Part shown: positions 25,390 to 32,936 of the stretch, in pieces
Layout of the letters: every line of letters begins with the position of its first letter
Numbering within the stretch: the stretch's first letter is position 1
From: Bacteroidales bacterium
GTDB lineage: Bacteria > Bacteroidota > Bacteroidia > Bacteroidales > UBA932
NCBI GenBank assembly: GCA_017549145.1
Contig: JAFYVM010000021.1
Coordinates: 1 to 42,426 of the forward strand
Direction of reading: 5' to 3'
DNA length: 42,426 nucleotides
Notes under the pieces: model-generated
What the model was told of the DNA's origin: nothing
The model's input: only the letters and a program-made list of their open reading frames with translations
The model's database searches: none
Made by a program: the position numbers and the translations under genes

Positions 25390-26594
25390 GGCAGATAGTC
25401 AATACATTGTTCATAAATCATACTTGCCATCTTGTCAAATGCAGGTGCAGTAGGGTGGCTTCCTGAGCACTTGTCAATGGTTACACCGACAAAGTTCACG
25501 TATGGAAGACCAAAATGCTCTGCAATTGCAACGGTAGCCCTTTCATAATCCAAGGTCAGTCTGTCTCCTACAATGATGATGATCTGTACACCTTCATAAC
25601 GGTTCTGGAGCATTTTGATCAGCTCGATATATGCGCTTCTATAGTTGCCAAGGTTGCCCTGTCCGATAGGGAGGTCCCAAGTGTATTCTCCTACTGGAGT
25701 ACTTTGGTTGCGGTCATTAGTGCCTCCGTGGATGATGATGATGTCCGGATCCACAAAGTCATACGCTCTGTCCACAAAGCCTGCTCCGATGCTCTTTCCG
25801 CTCTGACGGCCTGTCTTGACTTCGTGTATCACGCGTGTTCCTGACCATGATGTGTTCACGTCAAGTTCACCATTCTTCATATAGTCATAGATGAGCCTCC
25901 ACCAATATGTCTTCTCCTTGGAGTTCACTGCGATTGATGGGTTTGCAGTCACATTAGGGTCATTGCCCGGATAGTATGGGCTATAGTCCGGGTTGCACAT
26001 TGTGCCGTCAAATGTGGAAATAGAGTCTCCCATGACACCGACTTTGCGCTTAGGCTGTACCAGTGGCTTTGAAAAATCAAGCTGTATTGATGTGATTTCT
26101 CCCTTTTTGAGCTCTACACTTTGTGTGAACTGGTATGTGTAGCGGTTGGTCTTTACTGTGAATGTTCCGGAATATGAGCCAGGAAGGCAGAGGATACCAT
26201 ATTCTCCAGCTGATCCTTCACGACCTACAGCAGGTCTGTTTATTGGGTCATCTGATGCCCACTTCATGGTGATGCTGTTGCTGGTATTTGTGACTTTCCC
26301 GTCTTCGAGTTTGCCTGCAATCACATTGTCTGCTTCAAATGTTACTTCCAGTACGCGCTCTCTCACAGCGTAGTATTTGCTGTCCATAAGAATGACCTTC
26401 ATTCCGGCTGTAGCCTCGTTGACTTTGCCTTCAAGGTCCTCCTGTGCTGTCATGTAATATTTGAACTGTTCTGCTTCGACTGTGGCAGAAGTCGCCTCCT
26501 GTTGACCGTTGTTTGGATGGTCAGGCTTCTGGCACGAGAACAATCCAGCTGCCATCAGAATGATGGTCTTGATTGGTATTAGTTTCGTTCTCAT
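25386..26594 (-). CDS. SGNH/GDSL hydrolase lipoprotein with N-terminal beta domain
   Basis: A 402-residue lipoprotein (MRTKLIPIKTIILMAAGLFSC, lipobox LFSC). Residues about 40-178 look like an all-beta fimbrillin-like module (ending VELKKGEITSIQLDFSKP). The SGNH esterase domain then begins: VGVMGDSISTFDG (block I Ser), IIHGGTNDRN (block III Asn) and a C-terminal GSHPTAPAFDKMAS with the His. The substrate is probably an acylated glycan or peptidoglycan. First gene of the two-gene unit with the GLUG lipoprotein; divergent from mdh. The shared beta module suggests both proteins dock to the same surface. Confidence 0.85.
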   Translation of the reverse strand: MRTKLIPIKTIILMAAGLFSCQKPDHPNNGQQEATSATVEAEQFKYYMTAQEDLEGKVNEATAGMKVILMDSKYYAVRERVLEVTFEADNVIAGKLEDGKVTNTSNSITMKWASDDPINRPAVGREGSAGEYGILCLPGSYSGTFTVKTNRYTYQFTQSVELKKGEITSIQLDFSKPLVQPKRKVGVMGDSISTFDGTMCNPDYSPYYPGNDPNVTANPSIAVNSKEKTYWWRLIYDYMKNGELDVNTSWSGTRVIHEVKTGRQSGKSIGAGFVDRAYDFVDPDIIIIHGGTNDRNQSTPVGEYTWDLPIGQGNLGNYRSAYIELIKMLQNRYEGVQIIIIVGDRLTLDYERATVAIAEHFGLPYVNFVGVTIDKCSGSHPTAPAFDKMASMIYEQCIDYLP

Positions 26595-26616
26595 TGTGTA
26601 TTATGAATTTATGTTT

Positions 26617-26624
26617 CAAATGTA
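26617..26624 (-). promoter_or_regulatory. -7 box for the lipoprotein pair
   Basis: TACATTTG on the minus strand, 23 nt before the ATG at 26594. Confidence 0.45.
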
Positions 26625-26636
26625 GCAAATACTTAT

Positions 26637-26644
26637 TATATTTG
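26637..26644 (+). promoter_or_regulatory. -7 box for mdh
   Basis: TATATTTG on the plus strand, 40 nt before the mdh ATG and 13 nt from the divergent box at 26617. Confidence 0.55.
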
Positions 26645-26683
26645 CGAAGATTTGAAATCTAATGTTAACATTATAGAATAATT

Positions 26684-27670
26684 ATGGAATTTTTAACTAA
26701 CGACAAGCTCGTGATCGTAGGTGCCGGTGGCGCTATCGGATCAAACATGGCTCAGACAGCTCTTATGCTCGGCCTTACTCCAAACATTTGCCTTTATGAC
26801 ATCTATGGACCTGGCGTAAATGGTGTTGCAGAGGAACTTTACCACTGTGCATTCGAGGGTGCTAACATCACTTGGACTACTGATCCTGAGGTTGCATTTA
26901 CAGGTGCTAAGTATATCATTTCTTCAGGTGGAGCTCCACGTAAAGAGGGTATGACTCGTGAGGACCTTCTTAAGGGTAACTGCCAGATCGCTGCTGAGTT
27001 CGGTGATAACATCAAGAAGTATTGCCCAGATGTAAATCACGTGGTTGTTATCTTCAACCCTGCTGACGTAACAGCTCTTACAGCTCTTATCCGTTCAGGT
27101 CTTAAGCCAAGCCAGCTTACTTCACTTGCAGCTCTTGACTCAACTCGTCTTCAGTCTGCAATCGCTAAGGAGCTTGGTGTACCACAGTATAAGGTAGAGA
27201 ATGCTCGTACTTATGGTGGTCACGGTGAGGCAATGGCAGTATTCGCATCTAAGATTACTGTTGACGGTAAGCCACTTGCAGAGTACAATATTCCTGAGGA
27301 TAAGTGGGCTGAGATCAAGCACGCTACTATCCAGGGTGGTTCAAACATCATCAAGCTTCGTGGTCGCTCTTCATTCCAGAGCCCATCTTACCAGTCAGTT
27401 CTTATGATTCAGGCTGCTATGGGTGGCGCTGAGTTCAACTGGCCAGCTGGTTGCTATGTAAACAACGAGAAGTACAAGAACGTTCTCATGGCTATGCCTA
27501 CAGTAATCGACGCAACAGGTGTTCACTTCGGTGAGGTTACAGGTACTCCAGAGGAGCTTGCAGCACTAGATGCATCTTATGCACACCTTCAGGTTATGCG
27601 TGATGAGATCATTTCTCTCGGTATCATCCCACCAGTAGAGGAGTGGAACGCAATCAACCCTAATCTTTAA
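26684..27670 (+). CDS. mdh: Malate dehydrogenase
   Basis: A 328-residue NAD-dependent enzyme converting malate and oxaloacetate. It shows the dinucleotide motif VGAGGAIGSNMA (about 12-23), ISSGGAPRKEGMTREDLL with the substrate-binding Arg, the FNPADV segment, LAALDSTRL (Asp and Arg), and the catalytic His in TYGGHGEAMAVF. Codon use is strongly biased, as expected for an abundant enzyme. It is monocistronic, with a promoter box and a terminator of its own; a palindromic repeat lies between its stop and the terminator. Confidence 0.95.
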   Translation: MEFLTNDKLVIVGAGGAIGSNMAQTALMLGLTPNICLYDIYGPGVNGVAEELYHCAFEGANITWTTDPEVAFTGAKYIISSGGAPRKEGMTREDLLKGNCQIAAEFGDNIKKYCPDVNHVVVIFNPADVTALTALIRSGLKPSQLTSLAALDSTRLQSAIAKELGVPQYKVENARTYGGHGEAMAVFASKITVDGKPLAEYNIPEDKWAEIKHATIQGGSNIIKLRGRSSFQSPSYQSVLMIQAAMGGAEFNWPAGCYVNNEKYKNVLMAMPTVIDATGVHFGEVTGTPEELAALDASYAHLQVMRDEIISLGIIPPVEEWNAINPNL

Positions 27671-27672
27671 TC

Positions 27673-27700
27673 TGTTATCCTGAGCGAAGCGAAGGATTCA
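27673..27700 (-). repeat. Dispersed palindromic repeat, copy 3, after mdh
   Basis: Reverse orientation relative to the copies at 3541 and 5131. The 21-bp core (27677-27697) is the palindrome with GAAGC at its centre; it begins 6 nt after the mdh stop. No protein is affected here. Confidence 0.8.
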
Positions 27701-27717
27701 ATACAGAATTCAATGAT

Positions 27718-27751
27718 AAAGGCTCTTTGTCTATCGACAAGGGGCCTTTTT
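27718..27751 (+). terminator. Terminator of mdh
   Basis: AAAGGCTCTTTGTC (27718-27731) pairs over 14 positions, two of them G-U, with GACAAGGGGCCTTT (27736-27749), followed by T's. Confidence 0.85.
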
Positions 27752-27828
27752 AATGCTACTTTCTGTGCGTTCTTGCAAAAAAAATGCAAAATTTTGTTAA
27801 AAAAGTTTGCAGATTTATTTTTTCGCCG

Positions 27829-27836
27829 TATATTTG
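27829..27836 (+). promoter_or_regulatory. -7 box for tRNA-Pro
   Basis: TATATTTG with TTTG (27806-27809) 19 bp upstream, a good Bacteroidota -33/-7 pair. Transcription would start about 10 nt before the tRNA. Confidence 0.65.
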
Positions 27837-27853
27837 CAGTCCCAAAAGATAAT

Positions 27854-27927
27854 CGGGGTGTGGCGCAGTTGGTTAGCGCATCTGGTTTGGGACCAGAGGG
27901 TCCTGTGTTCGAGTCACAGTACCCCGA
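27854..27927 (+). tRNA. tRNA-Pro (anticodon TGG)
   Basis: A 74-nt cloverleaf. Acceptor CGGGGTG/TACCCCG, D-arm GCGCAGTTGGTTAGCGC, anticodon stem CTGGT/ACCAG with loop TTTGGGA giving UGG, and T-arm CTGTG-TTCGAGT-CACAG. The 3' CCA is not encoded (CAA follows), unlike tRNA-Leu in this window. A terminator follows directly. Confidence 0.95.
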
Positions 27928-27928
27928 C

Positions 27929-27966
27929 AAAAAAGAGCAGTTGATTTTCAACTGCTCTTTTTTTTG
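27929..27966 (+). terminator. Terminator of tRNA-Pro
   Basis: A 16-bp stem (27929-27944 with 27948-27963), core GAGCAGTTGA/TCAACTGCTC, with a 3-nt loop and a run of T's. Confidence 0.9.
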
Positions 27967-27968
27967 TA

Positions 27969-27976
27969 TATCTTTG
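27969..27976 (+). promoter_or_regulatory. -7 box for the lolD-trmN6 unit
   Basis: TATCTTTG directly after the tRNA-Pro terminator. The resulting leader of about 130 nt would contain both hairpins at 28001-28082. Confidence 0.5.
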
Positions 27977-28000
27977 ACCCTCTCGCTAAAATATAATGGC

Positions 28001-28082
28001 TTGTCCACGAAATGGCACTTTGGGTGGACAATGTGTAAGAAAAGTGGTTACTTGTCCACGAAAAGTGGGTTTTAGTGGACAA
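28001..28082. repeat. Two 31-nt hairpins bounded by TTGTCCAC/GTGGACAA
   Basis: Unit 1 is 28001-28031 and unit 2 is 28052-28082. Each begins TTGTCCAC and ends GTGGACAA, with a 15-nt loop whose first four bases are GAAA; 20 nt separate them. Loops are otherwise different. They lie in the leader of the LolD-type gene. They look like a REP-type repeat pair or a duplicated operator. Confidence 0.75.
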
Positions 28083-28113
28083 AATTTGATGTATGCAAAA
28101 AAGATCTGAAATT

Positions 28114-28764
28114 ATGATACAAGCAAACGGAATTGAGAAATCATTCGGAACTCTCAAAGTACTGAAAGGATTGGACTTTAGTGTGGAGGCAGCAGAGGTA
28201 GTGTCCATTATGGGAGCCTCTGGTGCAGGAAAGTCAACTCTTCTCCAGATTTTAGGCACATTGTCGACTCCGGATGCTGGTTCATTGATAATTGACGGAG
28301 TTGATGTACTTAAGCTCAAGGGTGATAAACTTGCAGAGTTCAGAAACAAGCGAATCGGATTTGTGTTTCAGTTCCACCATCTTCTACCGGAGTTCACAGC
28401 TTTGGAGAATGTAATGATTCCCGCATTCATAGCAGGCCGTTCGAAAAAGGACGCAGAGCAGGCTGCAACCCAACTTCTCAATGATCTTGGATTAGGTGAG
28501 CGCTTGACTCATAAACCATCAGAGCTCTCAGGTGGTGAGCAGCAGCGAGTTGCAATTGCGCGTGCTCTGATCAATAAGCCGGCAGTGCTTTTCGCTGATG
28601 AACCATCTGGCAATCTCGATAGTAAAACTAAGGAAGAACTCCATAAGCTCTTCTTTGAGCTTCGTGATAAATATGGTCAGACGATAATCATCGTAACTCA
28701 CGACCCGGATCTTGCCAAAATGTGCGATAGGGAACTATATATGGTAGATGGTAATTTTGTGTAG
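28114..28764 (+). CDS. LolD-type ABC transporter ATP-binding protein
   Basis: A 216-residue ATPase of the MacB/LolD/FtsE branch. Walker A is [11 protein letters not shown] (about 36-46), the Q-loop [20 protein letters not shown], the signature [16 protein letters not shown], Walker [13 protein letters not shown] and the H-loop IVTHDPDLA. Phe-His-His-Leu-Leu-Pro in the Q-loop is typical of LolD, which drives release of lipoproteins from the inner membrane. The partner permeases LolC/E are not here, so the assignment to lipoprotein export is by family only. The ATG at 28114 is chosen over 28093 because [12 protein letters not shown] is the usual start. trmN6 begins 4 nt downstream. Confidence 0.87.
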   Translation: MIQANGIEKSFGTLKVLKGLDFSVEAAEVVSIMGASGAGKSTLLQILGTLSTPDAGSLIIDGVDVLKLKGDKLAEFRNKRIGFVFQFHHLLPEFTALENVMIPAFIAGRSKKDAEQAATQLLNDLGLGERLTHKPSELSGGEQQRVAIARALINKPAVLFADEPSGNLDSKTKEELHKLFFELRDKYGQTIIIVTHDPDLAKMCDRELYMVDGNFV

Positions 28765-28768
28765 ACCT

Positions 28769-29539
28769 ATGCAAATATTCCGATTCAAGAAGTTTAATGT
28801 GGTAAATGAGCGTAGCGCCATGAAGGTTAATACCGATGGCGTGTTGCTTGGTGCTGCCATGACACTGGCACCGACAGACCGCAGACTTCTTGACATTGGT
28901 ACCGGCACTGGCACCATCGCATTGATGGCCGCACAACGTCTCCGTGATGAGTTGGGGCAAACGTTGAGTCGCGAAGGCGACATTCAGATCGACGCTATTG
29001 ATATAGATGAACCCTCAGCAAGCGAAGCAAAGTCAAACTTCGAGCAATCTCCATGGGCAGCTAATCTCAGTGCCCATAACCTTTCTCTAGATGATTTTGC
29101 AGCAATGTTGGCCGCCAAAAAGGAAGACGGACAGGATACCATGTGCAACCTGATATTCTCCAACCCGCCCTATTTCGAGGATTCCCTCACAGCACCAGAT
29201 GAAAGGAAAAGTACTGCCAGACACACTTCTGACGGACTTTCTTATAGAGATATATTTGATTTTGCAAAGATCTATCTTGCTGAAAACGGGCGAGTGGCAC
29301 TAGTCCTCCCTGCAGATCAGGAGGTTGCAATCTGTCGCTATGCACGAATGAGCGATATGCACCTCTTTCGTATTCTTCGCGTGAGAACGGTTCCGCGCAA
29401 GGCACCAACACGTATCATTATAGAATTCACAAGACAGCGTGTTCAAGAAGTTGAGGATTCAATTCTCACAATACAAAATGAAGGACAGTATACTCAAGAG
29501 TACCTGTCCCTCACTAAAGAATTTTATCTGTTTGCTTAG
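28769..29539 (+). CDS. trmN6: tRNA1(Val) adenine-37 N6-methyltransferase (TrmN6/YfiC)
   Basis: A 256-residue methyltransferase. Starts MQIFRFKKFNVVNERSAMKV, typical of this family. SAM motif I is LLDIGTGTGTIALMAA (about 41-56) and the N6-adenine motif NPPYFED (about 129-135). It methylates A37 of tRNA-Val. The ATG at 28769 is chosen for family match over an earlier in-frame GTG. Its stop overlaps the stop of the opposing LTXXQ gene by 4 nt, leaving no room for a terminator. Confidence 0.9.
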   Translation: MQIFRFKKFNVVNERSAMKVNTDGVLLGAAMTLAPTDRRLLDIGTGTGTIALMAAQRLRDELGQTLSREGDIQIDAIDIDEPSASEAKSNFEQSPWAANLSAHNLSLDDFAAMLAAKKEDGQDTMCNLIFSNPPYFEDSLTAPDERKSTARHTSDGLSYRDIFDFAKIYLAENGRVALVLPADQEVAICRYARMSDMHLFRILRVRTVPRKAPTRIIIEFTRQRVQEVEDSILTIQNEGQYTQEYLSLTKEFYLFA

Positions 29540-30084
29540 TTTGCCTTTGACTGTGGAGCTGGTTTGCCACCCTGATGTCCTCCCTGATGACCCTTGTGTG
29601 GTCCGCCGTGTGGTGCTCCGAATGGTTTCTGACCGCCTAGGTTGCGGATGCTCTGTCTACGGAACTTCTCCTCTGCAACATAAAGTTTTGCAACCTTCTT
29701 TCCTGACAGAACCTTGCGATATTTTTCCGCGTCCTGCTTGCCTGCGTCCTGTACTGCCTGCTTTGCAGCAAGGTAATCGTCGAGCAATTTGTTGATCTCC
29801 TTCTCACTTGCAGTGTCTTCCTTCAAAGCTTTGAGCAATGCAACGTATGCCTCTCTTGATTTCTTCTGCAACTCGCTCTTCTCGGCAGCAATCTTATTAT
29901 ATACCGGCCAGAATACCTGTGCCTCTTCAGGAGTTAGATTCAATTCTGCTGTGATGAATCCGATTTTTTCGCTCTTTATCTTATTCTGCCAATCTCCACC
30001 TTTGTTTGTCTGGGCCTGAACATTTGATACAGAAAGCAGTGCAAAGGCTGCCAATGCTACTGCAAAAACTTTTAAACTCTTCAT
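29536..30084 (-). CDS. Exported LTXXQ (Spy/CpxP-like) protein with His/Gly tail
   Basis: A 182-residue periplasmic protein. Signal peptide about 1-25 (MKSLKVFAVALAAFALL onwards, ending VQA). The mature helical part has the LNLTPEEAQVFWPVYNKI motif (LTxxQ-like) and long charged helices. The tail holds repeated His/Gly: GAPHGGPHKGHQGGHQGG, a likely metal-binding or flexible stretch. Proteins of this family are chaperone-like sensors of envelope stress. Third gene of the ECF sigma operon, probably a target of that factor. The ATG at 30084 gives the better signal peptide than the GTG at 30093. Confidence 0.8.
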   Translation of the reverse strand: MKSLKVFAVALAAFALLSVSNVQAQTNKGGDWQNKIKSEKIGFITAELNLTPEEAQVFWPVYNKIAAEKSELQKKSREAYVALLKALKEDTASEKEINKLLDDYLAAKQAVQDAGKQDAEKYRKVLSGKKVAKLYVAEEKFRRQSIRNLGGQKPFGAPHGGPHKGHQGGHQGGKPAPQSKAN

Positions 30085-30096
30085 AATCTTCACTTT

Positions 30097-30432
30097 TTAA
30101 TATAATTCAAGGTCTTCGAAGTCCTCTAAATCTACACCTGTATATATAAGGTATTCAACAAGGTCGTCCTCTGTGAGCTCCTCGGCTACTGCGTAACCAT
30201 TATAGGAATTATTGTCATCCCACTTGAGAAGGATACCCGTGCCTGCAACGAGTAAGGCGAACGTAGCCGCAATTGCAGTGTATGTCACCCATTTTCGCGT
30301 GTTATTGGTTTTGCTTCTCTTCGGAATCTCTGTGAGACTCTTATTCAAAGAAGAAAAATAGTTTTCTGGTACGCTGAATGGTGAATTCTTTAACTGCGTA
30401 TTCTGCAATATGTCCTGTTCTTCTCGTTTCAT
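30097..30432 (-). CDS. Small one-TM protein, putative anti-sigma factor
   Basis: A 111-residue protein with a cytosolic N-terminus (about 1-44), one membrane segment (KWVTYTAIAATFALLVAGTGI, about 47-67) and an acidic C-terminal tail on the far side (EELTEDDLVEYLIY onwards). No family is recognised and there is no zinc HxxxCxxC motif. Its place 25 nt after the ECF sigma gene, its topology and size fit a Bacteroidota anti-sigma factor. That role is inference from position. Confidence 0.65.
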   Translation of the reverse strand: MKREEQDILQNTQLKNSPFSVPENYFSSLNKSLTEIPKRSKTNNTRKWVTYTAIAATFALLVAGTGILLKWDDNNSYNGYAVAEELTEDDLVEYLIYTGVDLEDFEDLELY

Positions 30433-30457
30433 GGCTCTTATTAGACAAGGTATAGAG

Positions 30458-30994
30458 TTAAAGGTTTAAAAGAGTTTCTTTAATTTTATTGTAAGCATGA
30501 TGATAAGATGCTTTTAGTGCTCCGACTGAAGTTCCGGTGATCTCAGCGATGTCCTCATATTTCATTTCGTCAAAGTATCTGAGGTTGAAGACTACTCGCT
30601 GCTTTTCCGGGAGTTTTATAATTGCCTTCTGGAGCTCTGCCTGAATCTTATCTCCATTGAAGTATTCATCTTGCTGCAATTTTCTGACTAAGATGGAATC
30701 AGACGAGTCCAGTGAGAACATTGTGCGCAGCTTCTGTTTTCGTAAGAAGTTGATGGCCTCATTCGTGGCGATCCTATATATCCACGTAAAAAGCTGCGCG
30801 TCCGCCCTAAAGGATGGAAGCGCAGCCCAGATCTTTATGAATACCTCCTGGGTCAGGTCATCAGCGTCATCGTGGCTATATACAAACCTGCGGATATGCT
30901 GGTAGATTCTTTCTGAGTAGTTCTGTACTATCAGATTGAAAGCCAACTCGCGCTGCCCTTTGTTATATAAGTATATGATTTCTTTGTCTGTCAT
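30458..30994 (-). CDS. ECF-type RNA polymerase sigma factor
   Basis: A 178-residue sigma70-family group 4 factor. Region 2 holds AFNLIVQNYSERIYQHIRRF and DDLTQEVFIKIWAALPSF, with the WIYRIATNEAINFLRKQK helix. Region 4 holds LPEKQRVVFNLRYFDEMKYE and DIAEITGTSVGALKASYHHA. It leads a three-gene unit with a putative anti-sigma factor and an exported LTXXQ protein, an arrangement like CpxP/Spy-type envelope stress control. It follows the transketolase pair by 48 nt with no clear terminator, so readthrough is possible. Confidence 0.93.
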   Translation of the reverse strand: MTDKEIIYLYNKGQRELAFNLIVQNYSERIYQHIRRFVYSHDDADDLTQEVFIKIWAALPSFRADAQLFTWIYRIATNEAINFLRKQKLRTMFSLDSSDSILVRKLQQDEYFNGDKIQAELQKAIIKLPEKQRVVFNLRYFDEMKYEDIAEITGTSVGALKASYHHAYNKIKETLLNL

Positions 30995-31042
30995 ACCTTA
31001 CAATAGACGCGCGACGCTTTGCCTGGTTTAATCAGGAAATTG

Positions 31043-31999
31043 TTATTTTCTAGAAATTGCCTTCTTGGCAGCCTCTGCAATGTTAGCAGCGTCCATACCG
31101 TAGAGGCTAAGAAGCTGTGCAGGTGTACCGCTCTGGCCGAATTTGTCGCCACCGTTGATATACTCAACTGGGGTAGGTGCGTTTGCTGCAAGTACTCCGG
31201 CGATAAGCTCGCCAAGACCGCCACACATGTTGTGCTCCTCAGCACAAACAACTGCTCCTGTCTTCTTTGCAGATGCAACAACTGCCTCAACATCAAGAGG
31301 TTTGATGGTTGCAATATCGATTACCTCTGCTGAAATGCCCTCAGCCTCAAGAAGCTCAGCTGCATTTACGGCCTCCCATACAAGGTGACCTGTAGCGAAG
31401 ATTGTAACATCTGTTCCTTCGTTCAAGCAAACTGCCTTACCGATTTCAAATACCTGATCCTCAGGAGTGAAGTTTGGCATTGTTGGTCTACCGAATCGAA
31501 GATATACTGGTCCATTGTACTCTGCAATAGCAAGAGTTGCTGCCTTACACTGGTTGTAGTCACAAGGGTTGATTACTACCATTCCAGGGAGTGCGCGCAT
31601 AAGTGCGATATCCTCCATTGTCTGGTGAGTTGCTCCATCCTCTCCAAGAGTGATACCTGCATGTGATGCGCAAACCTTGACATTTGTGTGTCCGTATGCT
31701 ACTTCCTGGCGGATCTGGTCATATACACGGCCAGTTACGAACTCTGCAAATGATGATGCGAATGCAACCTTACCTGTAATGGCGAGACCGGCGGCAGCAC
31801 CAATCATATTTGCCTCTGCGATTCCACACTGGAAGAATCTCTCAGGAAACTCCTTAGCAAATGCATCCATCTTTACAGAACCAAGAAGGTCTGCTGTAAG
31901 GGCGACGATATTAGGATTCTTTCTTCCGGCTTCGAGAAGTCCAGCTCCGAATCCGCTACGTGTGTCCTTATTACCTGTGTTTGTATATTTCTTTGCCAT
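31043..31999 (-). CDS. Transketolase, C-terminal half
   Basis: A 318-residue subunit containing the pyrimidine-binding and C-terminal domains. FFQCGIAEANMIGAAAGLA has the catalytic Glu that activates thiamine diphosphate; CASHAGITLGEDGATHQT and the C-terminal transketolase domain (AVCLNEGTDVTIFATGHLVW onwards) follow. It pairs with the N-terminal half 17 nt upstream to make one transketolase of the pentose phosphate pathway. Split transketolases are well known in anaerobes. Both parts are intact. Confidence 0.93.
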   Translation of the reverse strand: MAKKYTNTGNKDTRSGFGAGLLEAGRKNPNIVALTADLLGSVKMDAFAKEFPERFFQCGIAEANMIGAAAGLAITGKVAFASSFAEFVTGRVYDQIRQEVAYGHTNVKVCASHAGITLGEDGATHQTMEDIALMRALPGMVVINPCDYNQCKAATLAIAEYNGPVYLRFGRPTMPNFTPEDQVFEIGKAVCLNEGTDVTIFATGHLVWEAVNAAELLEAEGISAEVIDIATIKPLDVEAVVASAKKTGAVVCAEEHNMCGGLGELIAGVLAANAPTPVEYINGGDKFGQSGTPAQLLSLYGMDAANIAEAAKKAISRK

Positions 32000-32016
32000 A
32001 ATCTTTGTCTCCTAAA

Positions 32017-32862
32017 TTAAAAGTCTCCCAAAGTCTCCTCCAACTGTGCCAATGCACGCTCACACTGCTCAGGTGATGTTGGCTTACCGTGCCACTCACA
32101 TGTGCCGGCCATAAAGTCGACGCCATGTCCCATGTCGCTGTTGAAGAGAATAATAACAGGCTTACCATTGCCAGAAAGCTCGTTAGCCTTAGCATATGCA
32201 GCGAGAATTTCATTGAAGTCATGTCCGTCAGCTACGACAGTCTCCCATCCGAATGCTTTGAACTTCTCCTCAAGGTTGCCGAGACCGGCAACATTATCAA
32301 CGCAACCGTCGATCTGCTGTCTGTTCCAGTCTACAAGGGCTACGAGGTTGTCAATCTTCTGGTGAACAGCAAACATTGCAGCCTCCCATATCTGTCCTTC
32401 TTCACACTCGCCATCGCCGAGCATTACGTATACCTTTTCGTTCTCCTTGTCGAGTTTCTTTCCAAGTGCAATACCTGCAGCTGCGGAAAGTCCCTGTCCG
32501 AGTGAGCCAGATGCCTGAACGATACCTGTAAGACCTGTCTCAATGCATGGGTGTCCCTGAAGTCTTGTGCCGAGAAGACGGAATGTCGAAAGCTCAGAAG
32601 TAGGGAAGTAACCTGCTCTAGAAAGAATCGAATAGTACATAGGGGTTAGATGACCTGCGGAGAGAACGAATACGTCCTGTCCCTTGCCCTGTCTTGTCCA
32701 GGTTGCCGGGTCATGTTTCATAACATCGAAATAAAGAGCAGTGATGAAATCTGCACTACTCATAGAACCGCCCGGGTGTCCGGATTTTGCGTTAGTCACC
32801 ATTCTGATGATGTCCCTTCTCACCTGGGTGGAGATGCGCTGGAGCTCGTTGATGTTCGCCAT
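32017..32862 (-). CDS. Transketolase, N-terminal half
   Basis: A 281-residue thiamine-diphosphate-binding subunit. SGHPGGSMSSADFITALYF (about 27-45), SAGHLTPMYYSIL and the ThDP motif GDGECEEGQIWEAAMFA followed by DWNRQQIDG are clear. It carries out two-carbon transfer only with the C-terminal half, next in the operon. A TACTTTTG promoter box on the minus strand lies at 32888-32895, divergent from lepA. Confidence 0.93.
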   Translation of the reverse strand: MANINELQRISTQVRRDIIRMVTNAKSGHPGGSMSSADFITALYFDVMKHDPATWTRQGKGQDVFVLSAGHLTPMYYSILSRAGYFPTSELSTFRLLGTRLQGHPCIETGLTGIVQASGSLGQGLSAAAGIALGKKLDKENEKVYVMLGDGECEEGQIWEAAMFAVHQKIDNLVALVDWNRQQIDGCVDNVAGLGNLEEKFKAFGWETVVADGHDFNEILAAYAKANELSGNGKPVIILFNSDMGHGVDFMAGTCEWHGKPTSPEQCERALAQLEETLGDF

Positions 32863-32887
32863 TATATTGTAGTTTTACGTAATCATA

Positions 32888-32895
32888 CAAAAGTA
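32888..32895 (-). promoter_or_regulatory. -7 box for the transketolase genes
   Basis: TACTTTTG on the minus strand, 26 nt before the ATG at 32862. Confidence 0.5.
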
Positions 32896-32908
32896 CAAAA
32901 AAATGCTT

Positions 32909-32916
32909 TATCTTTG
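32909..32916 (+). promoter_or_regulatory. -7 box for lepA
   Basis: TATCTTTG on the plus strand, 21 nt before the lepA ATG; the divergent box ends 14 nt away. Confidence 0.55.
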
Positions 32917-32936
32917 CAACAATTTCACATTTGAAT

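Noticed and set aside
28001-28082. CRISPR-like reading of the repeated TTGTCCAC units.
   Set aside because: Only two units, each itself a hairpin, with no spacers of regular type and no cas genes.
31043-32862. A frameshifted single transketolase gene.
   Set aside because: Each half has its own start and stop at domain borders with a 17-nt gap; split transketolase is a known arrangement.
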